Assembly: GCA_937892395.1 (NCBI GenBank)
Contig: CALAGJ010000150.1
Span: 1-14,330 of the forward strand
Direction of reading: 5' to 3'
DNA length: 14,330 bases
Source: an uncultured Parafilimonas sp.
Lineage (GTDB): Bacteria > Bacteroidota > Bacteroidia > Chitinophagales > Chitinophagaceae
Shown here in pieces: positions 1 to 9,200 of this stretch; within the stretch, counting starts at the first letter, position 1; every line of letters begins with the position of its first letter. The translations under genes and the position numbers were made by a program. Under the pieces are notes generated by a model. It did not search any database, was not told the origin of the DNA, and saw only the letters and a list, made by a program, of their open reading frames with translations.

Positions 1-6
1 GAGTTA

Positions 7-40
7 AATATCCGCAGCGCAAACTGCGGATATTTTTTTT
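7..40 (+). terminator. Rho-independent terminator of an upstream gene
   Basis: An 11-bp perfect stem (7-17 pairing with 24-34, core CCGCAG/CTGCGG) with a six-base loop is followed by a run of T up to position 40. The T-run orientation makes it a plus-strand terminator. A TAA at 5-7 could be the stop codon of the gene it serves, but that gene lies outside the window. Confidence 0.85.
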
Positions 41-94
41 TGAAATAAAGACTTGTGCAGTTAACTGCATAGTGATTTATCACTTTTCTCAAAA

Positions 95-102
95 TAGATT
101 TG
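95..102 (+). promoter_or_regulatory. Candidate Bacteroidota -7 promoter element
   Basis: TAGATTTG matches the Bacteroidota -7 consensus TAnnTTTG exactly. It lies 60 bp before the chosen esterase start and just downstream of the terminator at 7-40, a logical place for a new transcription unit. I see no good TTG/TTTG -33 element at the expected spacing, so this is a motif match only. Confidence 0.4.
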
Positions 103-162
103 GCAGTCTCTTTCAAATGCGTTTATATTCGTTCCAATATTTCTTCATATCAATCAGTTGCT

Positions 163-1602
163 ATGAAACAAATTCATTTTCACTGGCCACTTTTCCTGCT
201 CTTTTGGTTGCTGCTATATTCAAGTACTGCCACAGCCCAACCATTGCAACAAAAGAATTTACAGGCTGCTTCTCAAATGCTTACACCGCCTTGTTTTGCG
301 GTATGCAACAATTTGGTAAACCAAAGTTTGCCCATTGACACTACGGCCATTTTATCTTATGGCAAAACAAACCCGGCTAATTATCATGACCCGGAGTATC
401 CTGATGACTGTGGGGTAGATAAGAATGATACAATCTGTCTTACCAATGCGGCTGCTGAACTGAGATACCAGGCCTATTTTCCTGCCAACTCGGTTTATAG
501 CAAAGCACAGTATAATAGTTGCCCACTGCCGGTAATGATTCTCTTTCATCCCGGTGGATTTAGCGATTGCAGTGGCGCTTTTGGAAATAATGCATACGAC
601 ACAGTCAATGCCCAAATGCCAAAATATTGTATGGACTTTGCCCGCCGGGGTTTTGTTGCTATCAACGTTGAGTACAGGCGGGGACAGGTGCCCACACCTG
701 ATTCTACCTATTCAGTCCAGCAGATGTTGATTTATTATATGGCATTCCAGGATGGGCGGGGTATGCTTCGCACCGCTATACACAACCAGCGCAATGCCAC
801 CAGTAATGATAAATTTCAGATTGATACCAATTGGATTTTTGTAGGTGGCGCCAGTGCTGGTGCTGCTATCTCTATGCATTTAGGATACTATCCCACACAG
901 GCTATGAACGATCAGATATTTCTTGGTCTGAGACCCTATATGGGCACCCTGAACCAGGACTACTATGTAGGTGATACGACAATCAACTATTTCGACCGAA
1001 TAAAAGGAGTGATGTGTTTGTGGGGGAATGGATTTTTACCATTGGCTTATAACGATAATCCGGAAGATTTCTTTGAAAACAACAGTAATTTTCCCGCCCT
1101 TATAGCTTTCCAGGGTAAGTTGGATAAAACAGCAAAATATAGAAAAAATGATGTGTTCTTTGCTCCTGAACCTGAAGACCCTGAAGACCCAAATTATTAC
1201 TCGATAAGTAACTGCTTGCGAAATGGCGGAACCTATAGTTTTCCCGGTGATCCTGATAAAAAAGACCTGCTTTCCATTGGCCCTGACCTGATATATCAAT
1301 ATTTTGGAAATTTGCTTACGATGGAATATTACTTAGACTGTGATATGGGGCATGGACTCGATGAAGACCCTTGCACCAGCCCACCCCACTGCTACAAAAC
1401 AAATTTTGGCACTGTACTCAATAATAAATTTGATGTACGCAGATATATTGTACAGCGTTCCGCTACCTATTTTCAGGCCATTATCAACAATATTGCAAAT
1501 ACCCTAAACGACAGCAAATTTGTAGATTGTGAAAACTACCGCAGTGGATGCAGCACTACAGATAATAATGCAGGCTGCTCAAATAATAATTCATGTCAAT
1601 AA
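163..1602 (+). CDS. Secreted alpha/beta-hydrolase, carboxylesterase-like
   Basis: A 479-residue protein predicted to be exported and to hydrolyse an ester; the substrate is unknown. The ATG at 163 is chosen because it gives a clean Sec signal peptide (MKQ, a hydrophobic stretch, then a cut near TATAQ, about residue 25). An in-frame start at 100 would place 21 non-signal residues before it. The alpha/beta-hydrolase hallmarks are visible: an HPGGF oxyanion-hole motif at 129-133, a nucleophile elbow GASAG with Ser231, a likely acid Asp321 (GKLDKT), and a likely base His397 (DMGHG). A PEDPEDP spacer lies around residues 345-352. The C-terminal tail is unusually rich in Cys, Asn and Ser and ends in SCQ; it is not a recognisable T9SS sorting domain. 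Ten bases separate it from the next gene, suggesting cotranscription. The family assignment is firm; the exact enzyme activity is open. Confidence 0.8.
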   Translation: MKQIHFHWPLFLLFWLLLYSSTATAQPLQQKNLQAASQMLTPPCFAVCNNLVNQSLPIDTTAILSYGKTNPANYHDPEYPDDCGVDKNDTICLTNAAAELRYQAYFPANSVYSKAQYNSCPLPVMILFHPGGFSDCSGAFGNNAYDTVNAQMPKYCMDFARRGFVAINVEYRRGQVPTPDSTYSVQQMLIYYMAFQDGRGMLRTAIHNQRNATSNDKFQIDTNWIFVGGASAGAAISMHLGYYPTQAMNDQIFLGLRPYMGTLNQDYYVGDTTINYFDRIKGVMCLWGNGFLPLAYNDNPEDFFENNSNFPALIAFQGKLDKTAKYRKNDVFFAPEPEDPEDPNYYSISNCLRNGGTYSFPGDPDKKDLLSIGPDLIYQYFGNLLTMEYYLDCDMGHGLDEDPCTSPPHCYKTNFGTVLNNKFDVRRYIVQRSATYFQAIINNIANTLNDSKFVDCENYRSGCSTTDNNAGCSNNNSCQ

Positions 1603-1612
1603 AATAAATTTT

Positions 1613-3424
1613 ATGAAACAGTTCATTCTTCTTCCTTATTTATTGATTACAATAATCAATGATGTATATACTCAACCAGGCAAATTAGACCCAAGATTTG
1701 GCTCAAATGGTATTTTTATTGATAGCAATAAATACACCCTAAGCAGGTCTTCATTACTGTTAAAAGATGGAAAAATTCTTTTAGGAGGTACGGGTTCCGA
1801 TGGTGTGAGCAGTGGCTTTTTTCTCATGCGATTGACAAATACTGGCACGGTAGATTCCAGCTTTGGAAAAAATGGAAGAACAGCGGTAGATGTTGCAAAT
1901 TACAATCGTCCTCAATCAATAGCTGTGCAGGCAGACGGTAAAATTATAGCTGCTGGCTATAGTTATATCACTTTTGTAAGAGATAATGATTTTAATATCA
2001 TCTATAATATGAATTTTAACCTGGTGAGATTTTTTGCAGATGGCAATGTTGACAGTAGCTTTGGTGAGAATGGTGTGGTACAAACTGATTTTGGCGGAGT
2101 GGAAGAAGCTTATACAGTGGCTGTGCAAGCAGATGGCAAAATATTAGTGGGGGGCTCAACGGGGGCTTTACCACCTGAACAAAATATTGCTAAATTTTTT
2201 TTAGTGCGTTATATGCCCAATGGCGATGTGGATTCAAGTTTTGGCATTGATGGTAAAGTAACTACAGTTTTTGATAATATCATTAAAGGCTATATAAGTA
2301 AAGTATTGATAGATTCTGATGGAAGTATTTTTGCTTGTGGCACCATCAGTGGCCAAACTGACTTTGCCCTGGCTAAGTATTTACCAAATGGAACTTTAGA
2401 TGAAAGTTTTGGAACAGGAGGAAAAGTGACTACACGGATGAATACAACCGGTTCCGTACTCAGGGATGCCGTTTTGCTGAAAGATGGAAAGATACTGACA
2501 GCAGGCGTTACTAATTATGGCAATAGTGCGAAAACAAGACCTGTATTAGTACAATACTTGCCAGATGGTAGTTTAGATGAATCATTTGGCACAGCAGGTA
2601 TTAAAGAAATTGTATTTGCAGAAGGAACATCAGATGGCCGTTGTATAAATATTCAGGAGAATAAAAAAATAATTTTAGCTTCATATATTTATGATGTGGG
2701 CTTATTTGGAATAGTACGATTAGAAGAAAATGGAAGTATTGATTCTACATTTGGAACAAATGGGAAAATCATTCAAGACATTGCTATTTGGGATAGCCCT
2801 ACCGAAATCCTGATACAAAATGACGGTAAAATAGTAGTGACAGGTTATACAAACAATGATGTTTATGAAATTTTCGCAGCCCGCTACTACGGAGATCCCA
2901 CCCACCCCCTCATCACCAAAATACGCCGTTGGATACATAAAAACATTCTAAACTTTACAGATGAAAATGGTACAGCCAATTACTATATCGTAGAGCAGCA
3001 AAACAATGGTGGTGGCTTTTTGCCTGTGGCACGTATTGCTGCTAATAAGAGTAACAACTATAGTTATGATATTAGCAATTATACACATGCCACCACGAGC
3101 AGTCATTTTAGAATAAAAGCCCTGTATGTAGATGGTAGTATTGTTTACTCAGATGCAGTTACTACAGCTGATTTACCTACAAACAATAAAGTTACTTTTT
3201 ATCCCAATCCTGTAGCAGCTATAGTAACCATATATGGATTAGATAAAAATAAAGACTACAGCATCATCATCCGAAACAAAGCAGCACAACCTGTACTGCA
3301 TGCAGCAGCAAAATCAGTTAGTCAGCAGCAACTAAATATGGCCGCACTCCAACCCGGTATTTATTTTATAGAACTCAAAGATGCTGCTGGAGAAGTACAA
3401 AGGTTAAAGATAGTGAAGGAGTGA
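1613..3424 (+). CDS. Secreted Delta-60 repeat protein with T9SS type A sorting domain
   Basis: A 603-residue exported protein. The ATG at 1613 is preferred over an upstream in-frame start at 1529, which lies inside the esterase gene, because it begins directly with a signal peptide (MKQFILLPYLLIT..., cut near TQPG). Seven copies of the (L/V/I)DxxFGxxG motif occur with Asp at residues 26, 81, 147, 207, 263, 322 and 377, spaced 55-66 residues. This is the Delta-60 repeat, expected to form a beta-propeller-like fold. A beta-rich, fibronectin-III-like segment follows (about 425-515). The C-terminus (about 525-603) has FYPNP at 529-533 and ends with a GIYFIEL strand and a basic tail, typical of a type A T9SS sorting domain. 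The protein should therefore cross the outer membrane by T9SS and be anchored at the surface or released. Its ligand or activity is unknown. Confidence 0.88.
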   Translation: MKQFILLPYLLITIINDVYTQPGKLDPRFGSNGIFIDSNKYTLSRSSLLLKDGKILLGGTGSDGVSSGFFLMRLTNTGTVDSSFGKNGRTAVDVANYNRPQSIAVQADGKIIAAGYSYITFVRDNDFNIIYNMNFNLVRFFADGNVDSSFGENGVVQTDFGGVEEAYTVAVQADGKILVGGSTGALPPEQNIAKFFLVRYMPNGDVDSSFGIDGKVTTVFDNIIKGYISKVLIDSDGSIFACGTISGQTDFALAKYLPNGTLDESFGTGGKVTTRMNTTGSVLRDAVLLKDGKILTAGVTNYGNSAKTRPVLVQYLPDGSLDESFGTAGIKEIVFAEGTSDGRCINIQENKKIILASYIYDVGLFGIVRLEENGSIDSTFGTNGKIIQDIAIWDSPTEILIQNDGKIVVTGYTNNDVYEIFAARYYGDPTHPLITKIRRWIHKNILNFTDENGTANYYIVEQQNNGGGFLPVARIAANKSNNYSYDISNYTHATTSSHFRIKALYVDGSIVYSDAVTTADLPTNNKVTFYPNPVAAIVTIYGLDKNKDYSIIIRNKAAQPVLHAAAKSVSQQQLNMAALQPGIYFIELKDAAGEVQRLKIVKE

Positions 3425-3447
3425 GATAAGAGGTAGAAAATGGTATA

Positions 3448-3504
3448 AACCCAGATTTTGTCAGTAAATTGTAGTTCAAATATTTCAATACCAAAATCTG
3501 GGTT
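3448..3504. repeat. 13-bp perfect inverted repeat between convergent genes
   Basis: Positions 3448-3460 (AACCCAGATTTTG) pair perfectly with 3492-3504 around a 31-base AT-rich spacer, which itself contains the palindrome AAATATTT. It lies between the ends of the Delta-60 gene and the convergent GH5 gene. A shared bidirectional terminator is the simplest reading, but neither side has a strong T-run and the loop is long. It could instead be a small repeat element. Confidence 0.55.
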
Positions 3505-3528
3505 CAAGTAAATAGAAAACAAGACTAT

Positions 3529-5160
3529 CTATTGCAGTTTTTCTGTAAATAAATCAATCAATGGTTGATTGGCATTTGCAGGATCTGGTAGTGTACCATA
3601 TCCATAATATAGCCCGAAACTATCTTCGTGGTAGGCATGATAAGTAAACGGCAAATACAGATCTTTTGAAATATCAAGCATATCTTCTACCCATTGCAAA
3701 CCACCTTTGTCATTTTGGAAGCAATAGAATCCGGCACCAAATTCACCCATATATACTGGTCGCTTTTTTGATTTTCCCCAATTTGTATATTTGGTTACTA
3801 CTGTACTGAGGTATGCTTTATTCCTTGATTGTATTGGACTGTTGGTTTTTAGAAAATCTATGCGAAGTAAACAGTTTGCAGTATTGGCTATATTGTCTCC
3901 CTTCATCCAACCGTTTATTTGGTAGGAATAGTTCTGAATGGGCTGAAATACTTTGCCATAATTTGACAGGTTGCAATCTCCTGTGGAATTTTCAATAAAA
4001 AGACTATTCAGATCACCTGCACCTGTGTTTTGAGATAAGCCAGAATTACCGGATTGATTAGCACTCCAATAACCCCATCCACTAGTATTGTCTAAATTCA
4101 GGTCAAGTACCTTTCTGGTAAAATTTCCATTGGCATCAAATTCATTGATCTCAATTTTATCAAAATAAACACGGCCGGTGGCATTAGCTCCTACTAATAC
4201 AGGTACTGCAAGCTTTATAGATGTATCCTGAATTTTATATTTGATGCCTTCAAAGTATTTCCAATTGCTATTGCCAATTGTCAGTTGAGGGTTATTGAAT
4301 GTGGCTGTGTACCATTCTGCATCGGAATATGCCAGAATTGATTCATCTGGGTATTTGCCACCATCGCCCAAATTGGCCCAACTAAATAATTGATGCGTGT
4401 ATTCAAATGGATCGTAGATATGAAATTCATAAACAAGATTATTATCTGATATAGAAGGAAAATTATAGTCTGTGGTTTCAGGCTTTCCTTTTACATAAAT
4501 AGCACGCTCTACAACAACAATATGATTTTTATCTACAGTTCTTATTTCATTGGTTATTCGTTGGGCCAGCTGTTGCCATTGTGACAAATCAGTTGTAGGC
4601 ACTGGTTCGTTTACTAAACCAAAGCCTATTATTTGAGATTCATTTTTATATTTTTGAGCAATTGCTTTCCACAAAGCCGTAAGCCTGTTTTGATTTTCTA
4701 TATCTGTCCATAATGCATCGCCTGTGCCCTGAGATTGATATCCACCCTGCGGTGCATGCATATTCAAAATTAAAAATACTCCATATTTTTTTGCCCAAGC
4801 AATGTTTTGGTCGATCCAATCCCACCCTGTTTGTTTGTAGTTATAGGGGTTGCTATCATCTTCAAAAATTTTGTAATTGAGATAAAACCTGATTATATTC
4901 ATACCCATATCCTTCACCCTGGCATAGTCCATTTCGTTATGGTGGGTGAGTGGTATTTCATCATCCCAAACATTGTTGCCAAATGCAACTCCTTCAAGGT
5001 TAATCTTTTTATTGTAGCCATCAACAATTTCATTTCCATTAGCATGAAAAAAACCCGAGGTGCCAAGTCCTCCTGAAGATGAGCCCTCTTCATTTTTTTT
5101 ACAACCTACTAAAACAAAAATCAAAAAAGACGCAGCAAGGAATATTCTTAGTTTTTTCAT
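3529..5160 (-). CDS. Lipoprotein glycoside hydrolase (GH5-like) with inserted CBM-like domain
   Basis: A 543-residue probable endo- or exo-glycanase of the cellulase/mannanase superfamily (clan GH-A, GH5-like). The N-terminus is a lipoprotein signal with lipobox LVGC (Cys20), followed by KKNEE, resembling the lysine/acidic surface-export signal of some Bacteroidota lipoproteins, so it is probably displayed outside. Catalytic features are in order: Arg91 in NIIRFYL, His135 in LNMH, acid/base Glu185 in VNEP, His247 and Tyr249 in FHIYDP, and nucleophile Glu473 in MGEFG. His247 and Glu473 are 226 residues apart, much more than usual for GH5. The interval (about 285-455) contains a beta-rich, aromatic-rich segment (VYFDKIEINEF, GWGYW, YSYQINGWMKG) resembling a jelly-roll carbohydrate-binding module. 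The substrate cannot be read from sequence; beta-glucan or mannan are options. It appears to be a single-gene unit with an A-rich leader. Confidence 0.87.
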   Translation of the reverse strand: MKKLRIFLAASFLIFVLVGCKKNEEGSSSGGLGTSGFFHANGNEIVDGYNKKINLEGVAFGNNVWDDEIPLTHHNEMDYARVKDMGMNIIRFYLNYKIFEDDSNPYNYKQTGWDWIDQNIAWAKKYGVFLILNMHAPQGGYQSQGTGDALWTDIENQNRLTALWKAIAQKYKNESQIIGFGLVNEPVPTTDLSQWQQLAQRITNEIRTVDKNHIVVVERAIYVKGKPETTDYNFPSISDNNLVYEFHIYDPFEYTHQLFSWANLGDGGKYPDESILAYSDAEWYTATFNNPQLTIGNSNWKYFEGIKYKIQDTSIKLAVPVLVGANATGRVYFDKIEINEFDANGNFTRKVLDLNLDNTSGWGYWSANQSGNSGLSQNTGAGDLNSLFIENSTGDCNLSNYGKVFQPIQNYSYQINGWMKGDNIANTANCLLRIDFLKTNSPIQSRNKAYLSTVVTKYTNWGKSKKRPVYMGEFGAGFYCFQNDKGGLQWVEDMLDISKDLYLPFTYHAYHEDSFGLYYGYGTLPDPANANQPLIDLFTEKLQ

Positions 5161-5363
5161 TTTTTTAATTTTTAATTAATATTTCCTAACTCAATTATGA
5201 TGCCTTTAATAGATGTACATTGAATTTGTTTTACAATCAAAATGAAATCATATAAAACTAATGAACAGTATAGTAATTTAGATATCAAAGTCAATGACAA
5301 CACATTGCATTTTACCACCAACACCATATAGAAAAGCATTCTTGCTGATACAGATCATTATCA

Positions 5364-5397
5364 AAAAATCATGGCAATTAAATCATCTATGATTTTT
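5364..5397 (-). terminator. Possible weak terminator after the Dabb gene
   Basis: A 9-bp perfect stem (5364-5372 with 5389-5397, AAAAATCAT/ATGATTTTT) with a 16-base loop lies just beyond the minus-strand Dabb stop codon. On the minus strand the stem ends in a T-run. It is almost entirely A/T, so stability is low and chance occurrence is possible. The rest of the 246-bp region between the GH5 start and this gene shows no clear promoter. Confidence 0.3.
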
Positions 5398-5406
5398 ACT
5401 ATTACC

Positions 5407-5781
5407 TTATTGAACCCAATAATCAAAAACAGTAACTTTTTCTAGAATGTTGGGCAACAATTGTGTAAATGCTTTATGAGCAGGATGCACCAAATATTCA
5501 TCTCTATCTTTTTCAGAACTAAAGGTCAATAAGAAACAATAGGTCAACCCCTGGTTAAGATTTTCAGGGCTGTTATTCTTTCCCCATTCAAATTTTTTTA
5601 TGGCCGAAATTTGTGTTGGCAATTCATTGAATGCAGTTATAACTTTTTGTATGGCTGATGAGTCAGTACCATCTTTCCATCCAAATAAAACTACATGCCT
5701 CAATTCTCTTTCACCCTTTTGTGCTATAACGCTATTGGCCATACTAACTATAAGAAAAATTATTGTACACAACTGTTTCAT
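5407..5781 (-). CDS. Secreted Dabb-domain (stress-responsive A/B barrel) protein
   Basis: A 124-residue protein. The ATG at 5781 is chosen over an upstream in-frame start at 5820 because it opens with a signal peptide (MKQLCTIIFLIV..., cut near VIAQ, residue 20/21). The upstream start would also overlap the preceding RDD gene. The mature part is a complete Dabb (dimeric alpha-beta barrel) domain: LRHVVLFGWKDG at 26-37, the central FEWGKN strand, the DRDEYLVHPAHKAF helix, and the final VFDYWVQ. Family members are small dimeric ferredoxin-like barrels with varied or unknown roles. A signal peptide makes this one periplasmic or lipid-independent secreted. It is the last gene of the run porV2-porU2-RDD-Dabb, 25 bp after the RDD gene. 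Function unknown; fold assignment confident. Confidence 0.85.
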   Translation of the reverse strand: MKQLCTIIFLIVSMANSVIAQKGERELRHVVLFGWKDGTDSSAIQKVITAFNELPTQISAIKKFEWGKNNSPENLNQGLTYCFLLTFSSEKDRDEYLVHPAHKAFTQLLPNILEKVTVFDYWVQ

Positions 5782-5806
5782 ATCTTTTATTATTAAGTAT
5801 AACTGT

Positions 5807-6199
5807 TTATTCAACTGCAATCACATTTGTGTCACTAATGTAATCATGCAGTGTTCTTTCATTTAGGAAAGGATAGAAAAATGCATCAATAATCAACAAC
5901 CTTATGGCTGAGCGTATAAGTATTTTCACTACGCTGGGTTTGCCACCTATTGAAGTAACTACTTTTGTATAACTCATCATCTTACCAGGAGTGCGTCCTG
6001 TAATACTTTCAAAAATAAAATAATAAAGAAACTGTACCCCAAGCAAGAAGATATAATATTGAATAAACGGCCAATGCCAATAGATGGCATACCATTTAAA
6101 AAAATAATAAACTCCATAACTGATAAGTACAATTAAAATAGTGTCAATTAAAAAATTAATTACCCTTGTACCAATACCAGAATTTCTGATTTCTACCAT
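5807..6199 (-). CDS. RDD family integral membrane protein
   Basis: A 130-residue membrane protein with about three transmembrane segments (roughly residues 10-34, 43-65 and 93-112). The family-defining Arg-Asp-Asp residues are visible as Arg12 and Asp19 in the first segment and Asp105 in the third. The conserved GRTPGK motif (68-73) and the C-terminal LHDYISDTNV motif (117-126) are also RDD hallmarks. RDD proteins are small inner-membrane proteins, mostly of unknown function; some have been linked to ion transport. The gene starts 19 bp after the porU2 stop and ends 25 bp before the Dabb start, so cotranscription is likely. Whether it has any role in secretion is unknown. Confidence 0.88.
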   Translation of the reverse strand: MVEIRNSGIGTRVINFLIDTILIVLISYGVYYFFKWYAIYWHWPFIQYYIFLLGVQFLYYFIFESITGRTPGKMMSYTKVVTSIGGKPSVVKILIRSAIRLLIIDAFFYPFLNERTLHDYISDTNVIAVE

Positions 6200-6218
6200 G
6201 AAAGCTTAACTAATTAAC

Positions 6219-9200
6219 TTATCGCATTAGATACATTTTACCATAGCCCTTGTTGAAGTATTTGTCTGTGTTTACATCAAAGCCATCTTTATCTGTAGTT
6301 TGAAACTTATCTAATGATTTACCATTTAAGTTGGTAAGTACCCGATAGAGATACACACCATTGCCTAATTTCTGGCCATACTGATCTGTACCATCCCACT
6401 TATATTCCGTAATATTTCTTCCGATATGAATGGGTCCCAATTCTGCACTTGTAATTTCTTTTACAATTTTCCCCGTTATCGTCAATACCTGAATGCGAAT
6501 ATTTTGAGGCACTTCACTACCCGTTACAGTAAATACAAAAGCCGTAGATGTCGTAAATGGATTTGGATAATTAAACAGGTTACTAATCATCGGCTTATTG
6601 TACACATTGAAGTTTACGGTATATTCTACAATGCCTGCGGGATTATCACTTTTATCTTTCCCAGACACCAATAGTTGATAATTTCCATCATCTGTTAATA
6701 AAGGATAAAAGTCTACTGTAGCAATATTTTCTCCATTGACAGTGGCAGGTGTAAATTGTAAGGTATCGTTTACAAAATAGAATCTCCGAATACTGCCATC
6801 AGGGTATTGCAGACGCACATTCATCAATGTAGTATCATCCAGCAATTGGAAAGTAGAATTGTCTTTTAATCTCATTTGTATATGTGGCTGCGCCGATACA
6901 ATATCATTATTCAAAATATGTACCCCATCAAATGTTACATCCATTATCGGCCTAAATTTATCGGCACTTACTTTAAACTGTTGGTAAAGAAAATTATTAA
7001 AATGATATTGTTCAGGTTGTGTCTGATCAGGATTTACATCTAAGAAAATATTATTTGTTCCTTCCAGACTTCCTGTTGGAATTGGATATCGAATAATGGC
7101 TGTATCGCCTGGATTTAATTGTTTTAATTTACCAATGGGATATGTGGTAGTTACATTTGCAGCATCTATAACTTGCATTTTAACTAACATACTGTCACTA
7201 AAAGGCACATCGCTAATGTTCTTAAATGCAATACCAAAATCTTGTGGCTGACCTAAATCAAGGCTGTCATTAAAACTAAGAAACAAATTGGGTGCTAGGG
7301 CACCTTCAGGTACAGGGTCATAGAGTACCCTCCACCAGCGCAGCTGGAAGGGTGTAAGATTTATGCTATCTGCATTGCGCATACGCAATTGTATATAAGG
7401 ATATTGACCTGCATTTACACTACTGATATCAAAATTTTGTTGATTACTATTCAGTGTAAAAAGTAATACAGCATTTTGCGCAGCATCTATTCCAATAATT
7501 TCAAGTGTGGGATTATCTCCATTTGTGTTGACTGTATTCTGAGCACGCCATTGCACTTGCTTCCAGGTTTTCGCCATACCAAACACAGGAGAAGTTATGT
7601 ACCCTAATGTATCGGAGCCGGTGAGTGTACGTTGATAAAAAATTCTATCAAATAGGCCGGCACTAAACTGCCATTCAGGAAGGTAAGTGGCTGCTTCATT
7701 TTTCTTATAGTTAAATACCCATGTCCGAGGAAAATAGAATGAATCTACATCAGCAAATCCGGCTGACTTTAGTCTGTCATACCAAGTATTTCCAGCCCCA
7801 TAAATGGAAGCATCATTTTGCCATACAGGTGCAAAAGGTGTTTCGCTAATGGGTTCATCAATGATTATTCTTACTGTAACCAATGCTCCGGCTGGAATCC
7901 AATCCATAAAATCACGCATCTTTCTTCTGCCCGTAGTATCCCAAAAACCAAATTCAAAATTATACTCTCTGCCCGTGCCCTCACAATACGCAGCACTACC
8001 TAAAAATCCTCCATATGTGCCAGATCCTGTTGTTGAGGGAATGGCTTGATTGTAATAGGGATTTAAAGTAACAGGGTCAAATACATTATAAATTACAGAT
8101 TTACCTAAACAAGCCCCGGATGTGGTGGTAAGCCCATTAATGCTTACTTTAAAATCCTGATCCTCTACTCCGCTATATAAAAAGATTGAATGTACTATAC
8201 TTAGTGAATTTAGCGTAGGCTTAAATTTCCAAGAGCGGCTATTACTATCTATATAGATTCTTTCTACACCTGATTTTAAATGTTGATACAGATGAGATTG
8301 ATTGGCCCCTGTGCTACTACCGGATAGATATACAAAACTTGAATTATTCCATCTGATACTTTCCGGTGAAGCAACAGGAGCTACTCGCCAATAATAAACT
8401 GTACTGTCAATTAAAGATATGGAAGGGCTAAAGGATAAAATGCCCCCAATAGAATTGATAGTTTGTGAATACTTGAGTGAGGAATTAAACAATTCTGTTG
8501 TATCCATTTCCATTATATAATCCCTTGCTGCGCTAAAGGGATTTGCAGTAGATGCCTGCAACTGAATGGAGGGCTTATTTACAATAGCAAAATTGTAAGG
8601 ATACACAGGGCGTAACTCATCTTCAATGATAAAAAATTGTTTCCCAACTGTGTTATTCAATTCGCTCAATTCATCATATTGCTGTTTGCTATCAATAGAA
8701 ACAATCAACTTATTTTCTCCTTTGTCCCTTGATGCAACAATAGGTACAGAAAGTTGCACTGAATCTCTAAACCGAATAGATTTTATTTGTTCATTAAATA
8801 ATGTATCCATACTTCCGTCTGGATATTGGCGTATGATGAGCGCATTTACTTTGTCGCCTGTGGCTTTACCAATATTATGGAAATAGACTTTTACATCAAA
8901 TTTTGTATCGGCCAATGATATGAAAGTGGGGTTAATAATCACTTGTGGTTCTTCTACTACAAAATCTGGCTTTTCATGCGCATTAATCTTTAATGCGGGG
9001 TCACCATGTAGGCAAGTTTCTTCTGCATGCAAATAGCGTGTAGTACTATCTAACCTTGCACTCAGCAATACATTAATAGCATCTTTGATACTATAAGAAA
9101 CAGGTTTATTATAATCAGTATTGCTCAATGATTGATAAAATCCTTTATTGTATGCATCTAAATAGCTCTGTACACCAAAATGAGTACTGGCTATAAATCC

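Noticed and set aside
100..162. In-frame upstream start of the esterase
   Set aside because: It would bury the signal peptide behind 21 extra residues and lies next to the candidate -7 promoter element.
1529..1612. In-frame upstream start of the Delta-60 gene inside the esterase gene
   Set aside because: The ATG at 1613 starts exactly at a signal peptide; the extension is a shadow of the esterase C-terminus.
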